In this document: piece by piece, positions 1 through 10,421 of the stretch
How positions within the stretch are numbered: the first letter of the stretch is position 1
Layout of the letters: each line of letters begins with the position of its first letter
Assembly (NCBI GenBank): GCA_029247585.1
Contig: JAQWKY010000018.1
Coordinates: forward strand, 1 to 40,880
Source of the DNA: Flavobacteriales bacterium
GTDB lineage: Bacteria; Bacteroidota; Bacteroidia; Flavobacteriales; UBA7430
DNA length: 40,880 nucleotides
Direction: 5' to 3'
Notes under the pieces: generated by a model
Told to the model about the DNA's origin: nothing
What the model saw: the letters and a program-made list of their open reading frames with translations, nothing else
Database searches by the model: none
Translations under genes and position numbers: made by a program

Positions 1-2
1 TA

Positions 3-56
3 TTACCTGATGCAAAACACTCAGATCATTGTCCGATATTGGTTCGCATAGATTAA
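3..56 (+). CDS. C-terminal fragment of an endonuclease/exonuclease/phosphatase-fold protein (exodeoxyribonuclease III-like), truncated by the window start
   Basis: Frame from position 3 reads LPDAKHSDHCPILVRID-stop; SDHCP(I/V) is the typical C-terminal catalytic motif of the EEP fold. Confidence 0.6.
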   Translation, partial: LPDAKHSDHCPILVRID

Positions 57-131
57 TATAGGATGAAGTCTGGTAAGAACGGGGATTAAAATTAAAGGCT
101 TTTATTTTGACTAGATTGCATTCAGAACCAT

Positions 132-935
132 TTACTTCAAGCGTGTTTCTTTCAAATTGATACGCTCTCCAAAAAAATGCTGTGCACTTTGTTCAAAGGA
201 ATCCGTGAAGTCTGACACATGAAATTCATGTTGCGGTTGGCTTGGGGACTCATTAAGTAGATCGGAGTCTGATAATTTTTTTTCAATGTATTTTGATACA
301 ATCTTAGCAGAGTTTACAATTTCTACTGTTCCTTTATAGTATTGCTTGATTTCATCTTCAATCAGTGGATAATGCGTACACCCTAATATCAAATGATCGA
401 TGTTTTGTAATTCTTCTTTTTCAAGATAATTTGAAAGTATGGTGTTCGAAATTTTATTTTGGTAGAAGCCTTCTTCGATCATGGGAACAAGAAGGGGGGT
501 AGCTAATGATCTTGTTTTAACTTCTGAGCTTAGTGCATGTATTTTAGAGGCATATACATCAGATAGGATGGTGTTTTTGGTTCCAATGATTCCTACAGAA
601 TGAGCTTTCGAAGTACATGTAAAATCAATGACTGGGTCTATAACATTAACCGCAATGGCTTTTTGCTTACATAAATCCTTTACGGCCCCAAAAGCAAGAG
701 CAGATGCCGTATTACAAGCAATCACCACCATTTTACAATTTTGATTGAGTAGAAACTTGGTTATGTTTTTACTGTAGTGAATGATGGCATCTTTAGACTT
801 GTCTCCGTAGGGTAGATGTTTCGTGTCACCAAAATAGATAATTTGTTCGTTGGGCATCAATTTTGCAATTTGATGTCCTACCGTTAAGCCTCCGATACCG
901 GAGTCAAAAATCCCTATGGCGTCTGTTTTATTCAT
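132..935 (-). CDS. murI: Glutamate racemase
   Basis: MNKTDAIGIFDSGIGGLTV, ACNTASA and LGCTHYPL motifs. Confidence 0.96.
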   Translation of the reverse strand: MNKTDAIGIFDSGIGGLTVGHQIAKLMPNEQIIYFGDTKHLPYGDKSKDAIIHYSKNITKFLLNQNCKMVVIACNTASALAFGAVKDLCKQKAIAVNVIDPVIDFTCTSKAHSVGIIGTKNTILSDVYASKIHALSSEVKTRSLATPLLVPMIEEGFYQNKISNTILSNYLEKEELQNIDHLILGCTHYPLIEDEIKQYYKGTVEIVNSAKIVSKYIEKKLSDSDLLNESPSQPQHEFHVSDFTDSFEQSAQHFFGERINLKETRLK

Positions 936-937
936 TC

Positions 938-961
938 AAAAAAAACATCCCGGAAGGGATG
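938..961 (-). terminator. Rho-independent terminator-like hairpin between ompH and murI
   Basis: Minus strand reads CATCCC-TTCC-GGGATG-TTTTTTTT. Confidence 0.7.
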
Positions 962-976
962 CTTTACAAATGGTCT

Positions 977-1483
977 TTATTCTATACCTAATTTAGCTTT
1001 AACTAATGGCATGATGTCTCGAGATTCATCACCATAAACAATGGATCCTAAACTGATATCGAAGATGTAGGTATAACCGTTTTCTTCTGCTACGGCATTA
1101 ATGGCATTTTGAGCTTTTTCCAAAAGGGGCGCGAGGACTTCATTTCTCTTTTGCTGAACGCCTTCTTGACTTGTTTGTTGAAATTGTTGGATGCGTAACT
1201 CCAGGTCTTGGATTTCTTTGATCTTAGCTTCTTTAACCACATCAGTCATTAGTGCTTCATTGGCTTGAAACTCTCCAGCCTTCGTTTGGTATTCTCCGTA
1301 CATGGCTTGCAACTGTGACTCTAGCATTTTGCTGTACTCTTGTATTTTTTTATCAGCATCAGCCGTTTCAGGCATAGTCATGAGCAGTTGTTCAGAATGA
1401 ATATGACCAAATTTTTCTTGAGCAACTAGGTTGCTGGTTAAAAAAGTAAATAGGATCAGTACTATGGATGCAATTCTTTTCAT
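977..1483 (-). CDS. OmpH/Skp family periplasmic chaperone
   Basis: Signal peptide, then KFGHIHSEQLLMTMPE and a coiled-coil middle region; downstream of bamA. Confidence 0.9.
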   Translation of the reverse strand: MKRIASIVLILFTFLTSNLVAQEKFGHIHSEQLLMTMPETADADKKIQEYSKMLESQLQAMYGEYQTKAGEFQANEALMTDVVKEAKIKEIQDLELRIQQFQQTSQEGVQQKRNEVLAPLLEKAQNAINAVAEENGYTYIFDISLGSIVYGDESRDIMPLVKAKLGIE

Positions 1484-1500
1484 TTTGGTTGTTGTTGAGA

Positions 1501-2013
1501 TTAATAGTTATAGCCTAGTCGATCGAGAATTTTCTCACTTTTGTCAAGGTTGTCATCAGCATAAAGCATTAATAAATCACTTGATTTATCAAATATAACA
1601 CCATATCGAGCTTCTTTTGCGTATTCTTGAATCGTATTGTAAATCAGGTTTTGTATAGGTCTAATGAGTTCTTCTTGCTTTTTGTAAAGATCGCCCTCAG
1701 CGCCAAATCTTTTTTGTTGAAGATCCTTAACTTCTTTCTCTTTTTGAATGATTTCATCTTCGCGAGCTTGGCGCATTTTATCGGTAAGCAATACTTTATC
1801 GGTTTGATAGGCGCGATAGAGCTTGTCGATATTTTGGTAAGCCGTTTCAATATCTTCTTGCCATTGATAAGAAAGGTTGTCAAGTTCTTTTTGAGCTTCC
1901 TTGTACTCAGGAATGTTATTCAGAATAAACTGAGAATCTACATAGGCAAATTTCTGCGCTTTGACTCCCGATGAAAAAAGGAAAATACTTAGAATGAGAA
2001 GAATCTTTTTCAT
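1501..2013 (-). CDS. OmpH/Skp family periplasmic chaperone (second tandem copy)
   Basis: Signal peptide, then KFAYVDSQFILNNIPEYKEAQKEL and a coiled coil; adjacent to bamA. Confidence 0.9.
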   Translation of the reverse strand: MKKILLILSIFLFSSGVKAQKFAYVDSQFILNNIPEYKEAQKELDNLSYQWQEDIETAYQNIDKLYRAYQTDKVLLTDKMRQAREDEIIQKEKEVKDLQQKRFGAEGDLYKKQEELIRPIQNLIYNTIQEYAKEARYGVIFDKSSDLLMLYADDNLDKSEKILDRLGYNY

Positions 2014-2031
2014 AGTGCGAATTTATATAAA

Positions 2032-4509
2032 TTAAAATTGTTGACCAATGGAAAAATGGGTTTGCCAACCGCTCTTTTCCAATGTTCCTGGGAGTGGATC
2101 ATAGCCGTATCCAAAATCAAATCCGAGTAATCCAAACATGGGCATAAAGATGCGTACACCCACACCCGTTGATCTTTTTACTTCGAAAGGATTGAAGTCG
2201 TTAAATTGTCCCCATGCATTCCCTGCTTCCGCAAATGCTGTGGCGTATATCGTAGAACTAGGGTTTAGAGATAATGGGTATCGCAATTCTAGGATGTATT
2301 TTGAGTAAATACTTGCTCCACCCTCCAAATGGTTCGAAACCATTCCATCGTTGTAGCCTCTCAGCCCTACGGTTTCTCTAGCGTTTAAATTGTATCCTGA
2401 GGTAAGCCCACTACCACCTACATAGAAACGTTCGAAAGGAGGGATGCCTATGTCGGAATTGTAAGCACTTAAGAATCCAAATTCACTATGCGCTTTTACA
2501 ACTAGATCGGCAAATGGGTTTGCATACCAGGTACCGTTTAATTTAATTTTAAAGTATTCCAACCATTCGTATTTTTCTTTGAGCGTCATATTCGCATAGT
2601 CTTTATCGTTGAATAAAGAATACGGAGGGGTAAAGTCTCCAGTAAATGTAAATTTAGAACCTGTTTTAGGGAATACAGGGTCGAATACTGAACTTCGTGA
2701 AAGCACCACTTTGTAGGTGATGTTTTTAGATATCCCGTTGTCAAACCCGGTGACAAGAGTTCGATTCTTCAGATTGTATTTCTGGAAGCTAATAGACTGA
2801 CTCATTGAGAAGTAATCGTCTGGCCATTTCAACCTTTTACCTAGACCGATATTAATACCCGTTATATCCATTCGGTTGTCTTGTTCAGCAGTGCTGTAAT
2901 CTTGAATGGAGTGGTATGCTGAAAAGGTTAAAGAGTTCGGCTTATTTCCTCCAAGCCAAGGCTCTGTGAATGAGAAAGAGTAGTTTTGGTAGTAAGAACC
3001 GTTGGAGCTGGCTCTAAGCGATATCCTTTGGCCATCTCCTGAGGGTAAAGGGCTCCAAGTGCTTTTGTCAAAAATGTTTTTTACCGAGAAGTTGTTGAAT
3101 GTTACCCCAAAAGTCCCCATCATGCGACCGGCACCCCAACCTCCTTGAAGTTCAATTTGGTCAGAAGGTTTTTCTTCTACCGAATACTCAATGTCAACAT
3201 TTCCTGTCTGTGGGTCGGGTTTTGGGTTTACCCCTAAAGTTTGTGGGTTGAAATAGTTCAATCGATTTAGTTCTTCTTGAGAACGAATGATGTCTGACCG
3301 ACGGAAGAGTTCTCCCGGCTTGGTTCTTATTTCACGCATGATCACATGCTCATTGGTCTTCGTATTGCCTACAACCGTAACTTTATTAATGGTTGCTTGT
3401 TTTCCCTCGTAAATTCTGATCTCAAAATCGATGGAGTCTTCCTCAACAAGAACCTCGACCGGATTAATGTTAAAGAAAAGGTAACCATCATCCATATACA
3501 ATGAGCTGATGTCTGTTCCAGACATACTCATTTGTAGTCGTTCATTCATCATTTTTTCATCGTAGAGGTCGCCGGATTGAATTCCAAGCAGTTGGTCTAG
3601 GTATTCCGACTTGTATTTTGTGTTTCCCAACCAATCGATATCTCTGAAGTAGTATTGAATTCCTTCCTCTATGATGATGTCGATATCAAGTGTTTTTTTT
3701 GCGTTATCTCTTTTCTCTGTTTTTACAATTCGTGCATCTCTGTATCCCTTCTCTTTGTATAAACTGATAACTTGCTCTAAGTCCTCTTCGAAAGATTCTT
3801 GTATGAATTTTGAGGTTTTAAATATTCTAAAGGGTTTTTTCTCTTTGGTTTCTTTGAGTTGGCGCTTCAGTTTTTTTTCTGAAAATGCTTGAGCACCAAA
3901 GATGTTAATTTGATTAATTTTTACTTTCTCACCTTTGTTTATGTTTATATCGAGTATGATTCCTGAAAGAACACTTGCGTCAACGGTTTGATCGATTTCA
4001 ACTTTGGTGTTCAGATACCCCTTGTCTTCAAAATGTTTTTGAATGATGTGTTTGGTGTTGTTGATGAGGTTTTCTGTAACAATTTCACCTCGTATTAAAT
4101 CTATTTTGTCTCTGATATTGTCAGTTTCAGATTTTGATATGCCTTTGAATCCAAATTTGGAAAGTTTAGGAAGTTCTTGAAGTCTAATAATCAGGAAGAT
4201 GGAATTTTCTTTTATCTGACTCACATCAATTTGTATGTCTGTAAATAAATTTTGATCCCACAACTTTGAAATGGCCTTCGAGAGATCTTCCCCGGGAACC
4301 ATAATTTTAGTGCCTGTAGTTAATCCTGATAAGGTGACAATTGCATTTTTATCAAGATTTTGAGTCCCTTCGACTGTGATTCCTCCAATTTCGTATTCTA
4401 CGGGTCTTTCGTAGGAAATATTCTTTAGATTGTTTTCTGTGTTAACCTGAGCATACAGAGTACTAGATAGGAATAGTATCAAACAATTTATAAATAATGT
4501 TTTTTTCAT
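2032..4509 (-). CDS. bamA: Outer membrane protein assembly factor BamA (POTRA domains plus beta-barrel)
   Basis: 825 aa; repeated POTRA-like segments; barrel with GLRGYNDGMVSN and C-terminal HFSIGQQF. Confidence 0.95.
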   Translation of the reverse strand: MKKTLFINCLILFLSSTLYAQVNTENNLKNISYERPVEYEIGGITVEGTQNLDKNAIVTLSGLTTGTKIMVPGEDLSKAISKLWDQNLFTDIQIDVSQIKENSIFLIIRLQELPKLSKFGFKGISKSETDNIRDKIDLIRGEIVTENLINNTKHIIQKHFEDKGYLNTKVEIDQTVDASVLSGIILDININKGEKVKINQINIFGAQAFSEKKLKRQLKETKEKKPFRIFKTSKFIQESFEEDLEQVISLYKEKGYRDARIVKTEKRDNAKKTLDIDIIIEEGIQYYFRDIDWLGNTKYKSEYLDQLLGIQSGDLYDEKMMNERLQMSMSGTDISSLYMDDGYLFFNINPVEVLVEEDSIDFEIRIYEGKQATINKVTVVGNTKTNEHVIMREIRTKPGELFRRSDIIRSQEELNRLNYFNPQTLGVNPKPDPQTGNVDIEYSVEEKPSDQIELQGGWGAGRMMGTFGVTFNNFSVKNIFDKSTWSPLPSGDGQRISLRASSNGSYYQNYSFSFTEPWLGGNKPNSLTFSAYHSIQDYSTAEQDNRMDITGINIGLGKRLKWPDDYFSMSQSISFQKYNLKNRTLVTGFDNGISKNITYKVVLSRSSVFDPVFPKTGSKFTFTGDFTPPYSLFNDKDYANMTLKEKYEWLEYFKIKLNGTWYANPFADLVVKAHSEFGFLSAYNSDIGIPPFERFYVGGSGLTSGYNLNARETVGLRGYNDGMVSNHLEGGASIYSKYILELRYPLSLNPSSTIYATAFAEAGNAWGQFNDFNPFEVKRSTGVGVRIFMPMFGLLGFDFGYGYDPLPGTLEKSGWQTHFSIGQQF

Positions 4510-4510
4510 T

Positions 4511-5257
4511 TTAATTTTTTATTTGTTCAGCGGTCTTTCCAAACCTACGTTCTCTGTTTTGGTATTCAACGATCGCTTCAAAAAAATCATCTTTCGTAAA
4601 ATCAGGCCACAATTTAGGACTAAAATACAACTCTGCATAGGCAATTTGCCACAATAAGAAGTTGCTAATTCTATATTCACCACTTGTTCTGATTAAAAGA
4701 TCTAGATCGGGATAGTCAGCCGTGTAAAGTTCATTAGAAAATACCGATTCAGTAATGTCTTGAGGGCTTATTGTTTTTTCTGCAACTTTCTCTGCAATTT
4801 TTTTCACGGAATTTAAAATTTCCAATTTTGAGCTGTAGCTTAATGCGAGTACAAGCTTAAGCCCGTCGTTTTTTGATGTTTTTTCAATGGTTTCCTGCAA
4901 TATTTTATGACAACGTTTCGGGAGGTTTTGTGTCTCTCCAATGGTTTGAAGTTGTATGTTGTTTTTTTGGAATGTAGGAAGTTCCTTGCTGAGAGATTTC
5001 ACCAACAATTCTAGAAGAGCCTTAACTTCAGCTTTAGGTCGGTTCCAATTTTCATTAGAAAAGGCATAGAGTGTGAGCACAGAGATACCAATTTCTACCG
5101 ACGCTTCAACAACTTCCCTTACAGATTTCACCCCATTTGCGTGACCAATTGTCCTTATAAGTCCGTTTTTTCTAGCCCAACGTCCATTACCATCCATGAT
5201 GATGGCTACGTGTTTTGGTATTCGATCTTTGTTGATATTTGGTGTTTGATCTTTCAT
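4511..5257 (-). CDS. uppS: Isoprenyl transferase (undecaprenyl diphosphate synthase family)
   Basis: HVAIIMDGNGRWA, SNENWNRP, DLLIRTSGEYRISNFLLWQIAYAELYF. Confidence 0.96.
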   Translation of the reverse strand: MKDQTPNINKDRIPKHVAIIMDGNGRWARKNGLIRTIGHANGVKSVREVVEASVEIGISVLTLYAFSNENWNRPKAEVKALLELLVKSLSKELPTFQKNNIQLQTIGETQNLPKRCHKILQETIEKTSKNDGLKLVLALSYSSKLEILNSVKKIAEKVAEKTISPQDITESVFSNELYTADYPDLDLLIRTSGEYRISNFLLWQIAYAELYFSPKLWPDFTKDDFFEAIVEYQNRERRFGKTAEQIKN

Positions 5258-6072
5258 TAAAGTTGTAACGCTCTAGGACACTGTTTTAGTTTATTCTTAA
5301 TTTTGTAAGTGATGGTAAATCCTGTAAAATTATACCAGTCGTTTAGGTTTGGGTTTCCTCTTGTTTTTCCAACGACGTCATCTAAGTTTCCTGGATTGGA
5401 TAATTCAGCCGCTTCCTCAGTAAGCAAGCTAGGATCGGGGTAGTACCCACTTACATCATCCAAATAGTCCGTTGCAGTTGCGCGCCAAGTCCATTCTAAA
5501 CTGATTCCGATTTTATCTCCTACATTGACTTTGTAACCCAAGCCGAAGGGAATTGCCCAACTTGAAAGCTCGTATTTATTGGGAGTTGATCCAGTAGCTA
5601 ATTGCCCTTCGGTACCTATTGATTGAAGGTCTACCCACTGACCCTCTTTATTTTTTGCTTGAGGGTTGAACGAAAAATAGGAGACCCCGGCATAGACATA
5701 AGGGCTGTGCGTAATTTTTCTTTTATGAGCAGTGAATTCAAAGAAGTTAAACTCAAATCCTACACTTACATCGATAATTCTGGATTGGAAACTCAGCTTT
5801 CGTTTTTGTTTATTTGCATCTTTAGATAAATGATCGTCTGCTTTAACTGTTCCTATTTGCAGGCTCGATCTAAAACTTACGTGCTCGTGTAAGTTCATTT
5901 TGTGTACAAATCCAATGGCAGGATTTTGATGGGTGAGAATTTCTCCAATTTGGTCCTCCTTAAGATCTCCGTAATAGCCTGAACTTCCCAAAAAGACCCC
6001 CAGCTCATGTTTTTGAGCCAGCGATACTCCAGAGATTAAGAGTACAAGAGTGATAAGGACGTTTTTGGTCAT
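5257..6072 (-). CDS. DUF6089-like outer membrane beta-barrel protein
   Basis: Signal peptide, HELGVFLGSSGYYGDL; located between nadK and uppS as is typical in Bacteroidota; start overlaps uppS. Confidence 0.8.
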   Translation of the reverse strand: MTKNVLITLVLLISGVSLAQKHELGVFLGSSGYYGDLKEDQIGEILTHQNPAIGFVHKMNLHEHVSFRSSLQIGTVKADDHLSKDANKQKRKLSFQSRIIDVSVGFEFNFFEFTAHKRKITHSPYVYAGVSYFSFNPQAKNKEGQWVDLQSIGTEGQLATGSTPNKYELSSWAIPFGLGYKVNVGDKIGISLEWTWRATATDYLDDVSGYYPDPSLLTEEAAELSNPGNLDDVVGKTRGNPNLNDWYNFTGFTITYKIKNKLKQCPRALQL

Positions 6073-6125
6073 GATTTCTCCTATTCAAGGGCTGCAAATA
6101 TAGTGATTTACTTAGGTTTATGACC

Positions 6126-7004
6126 TTAATTGCGTTTGTCTAGGCCCCAAAGTAGTTTGTTGCGCAGCGTACTGGAAAAATCTTGTGAATTTGTTTCAAT
6201 CATATTGATTTTAAAATCTTCTTTTTTGATGATTAGTGTCACGCTAGCATCTATGGTTTGTATGCGCGAATCAAGTGCTACTAAGAATTGGTTTGCCCGA
6301 CCTTCAACCTTTACTTTAATTTCATACTTATCACTAATAACGAGCGGGCGCACGTTTAAATTGTGAGGCGCTATAGGTGTAATGATAAAGTTTTCAGAAG
6401 CCGGCATAACAATTGGCCCCCCGCAACTTAGAGAGTAGCCTGTAGAGCCTGTAGGTGTGGAGATGATTAGACCATCAGCCCAGTAAGAATTTAGATATTG
6501 ATCATTAATATAAGTGGTTATCGTAATCATGGAAGTTGTGTCTTTTCGAGAGATAACCACTTCGTTTAGCGCAAAGTTCAGTCCCTCAAAAATTTCCTGT
6601 TCCGTCTCAAGTCTTATTAATGTTCGCTGATCAATACGATACTGTTTATTCGTGAGCTGTTTGATGGTCTTTGGAATTTGATCTTTGGCAACATCAGCTA
6701 GAAATCCAAGTCTACCTGTATTTACTCCAATGATAGGGATTTTGGTGTCTCTTATGAGTGTTGTCGCATCGAGTATTGTACCATCTCCACCCACGCTTAT
6801 GAATAAGTCGATGTTCTCTTTCAGTTCCTCATAGGAATTGTAGGTTCCTAGAAAAAGATTAAGTTTTATTTGCTGAGAAAGGAAGTTGTAAAAGGGTTCA
6901 TACACCAGTACTTCCATATGTGCTTTCTCCAATTCCACGAAAAGTTCGTGGACAAAAGGAGCTACTTCAGGTTGAAATTGTTTTCCGTAAACTGCTACTT
7001 TCAT
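6126..7004 (-). CDS. nadK: NAD kinase
   Basis: VGGDGTILDA, GVNTGRLGFLAD, STPTGSTGYSLSCGGP. Confidence 0.96.
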   Translation of the reverse strand: MKVAVYGKQFQPEVAPFVHELFVELEKAHMEVLVYEPFYNFLSQQIKLNLFLGTYNSYEELKENIDLFISVGGDGTILDATTLIRDTKIPIIGVNTGRLGFLADVAKDQIPKTIKQLTNKQYRIDQRTLIRLETEQEIFEGLNFALNEVVISRKDTTSMITITTYINDQYLNSYWADGLIISTPTGSTGYSLSCGGPIVMPASENFIITPIAPHNLNVRPLVISDKYEIKVKVEGRANQFLVALDSRIQTIDASVTLIIKKEDFKINMIETNSQDFSSTLRNKLLWGLDKRN

Positions 7005-7006
7005 CT

Positions 7007-7669
7007 TTAGGTATTCAGATAGCGAATAAAAGAATTAAATCGATCTTCCAATCCTTTGTCGTAAATGCTTTTGTGAAACGAACCGACAATCTGGTATTCA
7101 TACCTTTCAAAGGTTTGAATGATGCCTGACAGTTCTTCTTGATTAATTTTAATCAAAACTTCAATCATTTTTGAGTTGGTCGGATGCGGAAGACATAAGG
7201 AATTTAATATTTTGGCACCATTTCCCTCGACAATTTGAGCAATTTGCGCCAAACTGTAATCTCTCATGCTTACCTCAATGTGTAAAGTACCTCCAGGTTC
7301 ACTGACTTTTAGCCACTCACATATTTTTTGGAGAAGGTCCCTTTCGTGAACACAACCGATGTATCTGTTGTTTTTATCGGTAACGGGTAAAATGCATAAG
7401 CTCCCTTCTCTAAAAAAACGCAAAGCATCAAAGAAGTTTTGCTCTTCATTGATTTGCGTTTTGATGAGATGCTTTTTTAAATCCTCTATGTGACTGTTCA
7501 TCGCCGCATTTAAGACGATTTCTTCGTCAATCAAACCCAGAAAACCTTCCGATCCAATGACAGGAATCTGTGTTAATTTGTAATCGTCAAAAAAATTGAG
7601 TGCCGTAGACACATGGTCCAATAATTGGAGCGTCGGAATTTCATTGTGTATTAAATCACCTACAATCAT
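7007..7669 (-). CDS. CBS-domain protein
   Basis: Paired CBS-like repeats (TQIPVIGSEGFLGLIDE; LCILPVTDKNNRYIGCVHERDLL); adjacent to nadK. Confidence 0.85.
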   Translation of the reverse strand: MIVGDLIHNEIPTLQLLDHVSTALNFFDDYKLTQIPVIGSEGFLGLIDEEIVLNAAMNSHIEDLKKHLIKTQINEEQNFFDALRFFREGSLCILPVTDKNNRYIGCVHERDLLQKICEWLKVSEPGGTLHIEVSMRDYSLAQIAQIVEGNGAKILNSLCLPHPTNSKMIEVLIKINQEELSGIIQTFERYEYQIVGSFHKSIYDKGLEDRFNSFIRYLNT

Positions 7670-7857
7670 ATTATGGTCTCTTTAAACAAATTTAGTATTT
7701 TTTATAGTTCTTAGCATCGCCTTTTTGTTATTCTTAGGTAATAATGGTGATTATACTTTTTATGCACGTATTTCGATTTATATTTCTCGTCTGTAAGCCT
7801 ACAATCAAAGTAAAATTCACAAGTAATGATTAACTTTACCGAATTAAATCGATTTTT

Positions 7858-8574
7858 ATGACACGTCTCAGTGTAAACATCAACAAAGTCGCTACTCTAC
7901 GAAATGCTAGAGGAGCAAATACTCCGAATTTAGTTCAGGTAGCAAAGGATTTAGAGCGCTTTGGTGCAGAGGGAATAACGGTTCACCCAAGGCCTGATGA
8001 GCGACATATTCGCTACGCAGATGTTAAAGATTTGAGCCGTATCTTGACGGTAGAATTTAATATTGAAGGTTACCCTAACTCGACCTTTATTGATTTGGTA
8101 AAAGAAGCAAAGCCTGCTCAAGTTACCTTAGTCCCCGATCCTCCTGGAGTATTAACCTCAAATTCTGGTTGGGATACCCTACAAAACAAACACTTATTGA
8201 CTGAGGTAATCCGTGAATTTAAGGCTGTAGGAATACGTACATCTATTTTCGTAGGGACAGAACTAAACTTTATTGAAGGTGCCAAGCATGTTGGCGCCGA
8301 TCGAGTGGAATTGTACACTGAGCCTTACGCTGACAAATATCCGAGTAACAAGGAGGAAGCGATACAAGACTTTGTGGCTGCAGCAGAGTTGTCCAAAAAG
8401 TTGGGCTTAGGGTTAAATGCGGGGCACGATTTAAGCCTTGATAATTTGCGCTATTTTGCCGAAAACATTCCGGATTTGAAAGAAGTTTCTATTGGACACG
8501 CATTAATTTCTGATGCTTTGTACTTCGGTTTAGAAAATACCGTTCAAATGTATTTAGCTCGATTAAATGGCTGA
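7858..8574 (+). CDS. pdxJ: Pyridoxine 5'-phosphate synthase
   Basis: [40 protein letters not shown]. Confidence 0.97.
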   Translation: MTRLSVNINKVATLRNARGANTPNLVQVAKDLERFGAEGITVHPRPDERHIRYADVKDLSRILTVEFNIEGYPNSTFIDLVKEAKPAQVTLVPDPPGVLTSNSGWDTLQNKHLLTEVIREFKAVGIRTSIFVGTELNFIEGAKHVGADRVELYTEPYADKYPSNKEEAIQDFVAAAELSKKLGLGLNAGHDLSLDNLRYFAENIPDLKEVSIGHALISDALYFGLENTVQMYLARLNG

Positions 8575-9337
8575 GATTCTTCACTCAAAAGTTTTCGGCG
8601 AGGGAAAACCTCTAATCATTCTTCACGGTTTGTTTGGGATGCTCGACAATTGGCAGGGCCTTGCTAAGCAATTTGGTCAGTTTTTTGAGACGCACATACT
8701 CGATCAACGCAACCATGGAAAATCGTTTCATGCTTCAGCGCATAATTACGAATTGATGTGCAGTGATTTATTGTTCTATCTCGATCAAAAAGGAATCGAT
8801 AAAATTTCTTTAGTCGGGCACTCTATGGGTGGTAAAACAGCAATGTTATTTGCATGTACATACCCTGAAAGAGTGGATAAATTGGTTGTGGTTGATATAG
8901 CACCTAAATATTATGCTCCCCATCATCAGGAAATTCTTGAGGGTTTGCATGCTGTTGAAGATTCTCATGTTTCATCGCGAAGAGAGGCAGATGAGGTTCT
9001 TTCAGGTCACTTTTCTCAATTGGGAGTCCGTCAGTTTTTGTTAAAGAATTTGTATTGGAAAAACGAAGAAGAACTGACTTTTAAATTCAATTTAAATACC
9101 CTGTCACGAGAGATAGAGAATGTAGGAGAGCCTCTCAAAGATGATGCAATTTTTACAGGGCCGACTCTGTTTATAGACGGACAAATTTCAGATTATATTA
9201 CTTCTGATGATGATGAGTTGATTGAAAAACACTTTCCGGATTCTGAAATTGTTGAAATTGAAAAATCTGGCCACTGGGTACATGCAGAACAGCCGAAACC
9301 GTTTTTTGAAGAGGTAAGTCGCTTTTTAATATACTAG
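8567..9337 (+). CDS. Alpha/beta hydrolase (YbfF-like esterase)
   Basis: [20 protein letters not shown], nucleophile elbow VGHSMGGK; overlaps pdxJ by 8 nt. Confidence 0.9.
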   Translation: MAEILHSKVFGEGKPLIILHGLFGMLDNWQGLAKQFGQFFETHILDQRNHGKSFHASAHNYELMCSDLLFYLDQKGIDKISLVGHSMGGKTAMLFACTYPERVDKLVVVDIAPKYYAPHHQEILEGLHAVEDSHVSSRREADEVLSGHFSQLGVRQFLLKNLYWKNEEELTFKFNLNTLSREIENVGEPLKDDAIFTGPTLFIDGQISDYITSDDDELIEKHFPDSEIVEIEKSGHWVHAEQPKPFFEEVSRFLIY

Positions 9338-9361
9338 CAAGGACCTTCTCGTAGGATTGGT

Positions 9362-10330
9362 TTAATAGCCAATTTTTGTCCTCACACGTTTTAGTACATC
9401 TTGTGCAATTGATCTCGCTTTTTCTGCTCCTTTGAGAAGCTCTTGTTCAACAAGCTCTTTGTTATTCATCAATTCGTTAAATCGGATTCTTTCTTGAGCG
9501 TATTTTTCGATGATGACTTCATATAATGCCTGTTTTGCATGACCATAACCATAGTTTCCTCCTTTGTAATTGATTTCCATGTTTTTAGTTTGCTCTTCAG
9601 TAGCCAATAATTTGTAGATTTTGAAGACATTACAGGAATCAGGTTCTTTTGGGTCTTCCATCGGTGTTGAATCCGTTTGAATCCCCATAATTTGTTTGCG
9701 AAGTTTCTTATCTGGTAAAAAGATATTAATGAAGTTGTTGTAGGATTTACTCATTTTTTGGCCATCGGTGCCGGGAATAATCATCACACGTTCATCAATG
9801 CGTGATTCCGGTTCAATAAGCGTGTCACCATAGGTATGATTGAATGCTTTTGCCATGTCACGAGTCATTTCCAGGTGTTGTTTTTGATCTTTACCAACGG
9901 GAACAATTTCAGCATCGTAGAGTAAAATATCCGAGGCCATAAGTACAGGGTAGGTGAATAAACCCGCATTTACATGATGAAGTTTACTTGCTTTATCTTT
10001 AAATGAATGTGCATTAGCTAACATTGGGTAGGGTGTAAGGCAGTTTAAATACCACATCAATTCACATACTTCAGGAATGTCAGATTGCCGATAGAAAATA
10101 TTTTTGTTCGTATTAAAACCAAAGGCCAACCAAGCTGCAGCGGTAGCATAAGTATTCTCTTTTAATAGTTTGGCATCACGAATGGTTGTTAATGAGTGCA
10201 TGTCCGCAATGAAAAACAAAGATTCGTTATTCGCGTCTTTTGATAATTCTATTGCTGGAATGATAGCTCCCAATAGATTCCCTAGGTGAGGGATACCACT
10301 ACTTTGAATTCCGGTAAGTATTCTTGCCAT
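9362..10330 (-). CDS. trpS: Tryptophanyl-tRNA synthetase
   Basis: GIPHLGNLLGA (HIGH-like), PVGKDQKQHLEMTRD, KMSKSYNN. Confidence 0.97.
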   Translation of the reverse strand: MARILTGIQSSGIPHLGNLLGAIIPAIELSKDANNESLFFIADMHSLTTIRDAKLLKENTYATAAAWLAFGFNTNKNIFYRQSDIPEVCELMWYLNCLTPYPMLANAHSFKDKASKLHHVNAGLFTYPVLMASDILLYDAEIVPVGKDQKQHLEMTRDMAKAFNHTYGDTLIEPESRIDERVMIIPGTDGQKMSKSYNNFINIFLPDKKLRKQIMGIQTDSTPMEDPKEPDSCNVFKIYKLLATEEQTKNMEINYKGGNYGYGHAKQALYEVIIEKYAQERIRFNELMNNKELVEQELLKGAEKARSIAQDVLKRVRTKIGY

Positions 10331-10409
10331 AGTATTTTCCTTGTAGTATTAGTTTGTAAAAATAGAAAAGGCTTTGATATCTTTCTAATTCCTATTCGTT
10401 AAAAGTTTA

Positions 10410-10417
10410 TATTTTTG
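10410..10417 (+). promoter_or_regulatory. Bacteroidota -7-type box (TAttTTTG) upstream of plsC
   Basis: TATTTTTG with 4 nt to the ATG at 10422. Confidence 0.45.
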
Positions 10418-10421
10418 CGAG

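Noticed and set aside
1627-1974. Track ORFs antisense to or overlapping strong genes (for example 1627..1974 +, 1644..1883 -, 3671..3892 +, 8118..8318 -, 15601..15849 +, 22628..22912 +, 38127..38528 +)
   Set aside because: They lie opposite or out of frame with clearly conserved genes (ompH, bamA, pdxJ, histidine kinase, metK, yicC) and show no recognisable motifs; treated as spurious.
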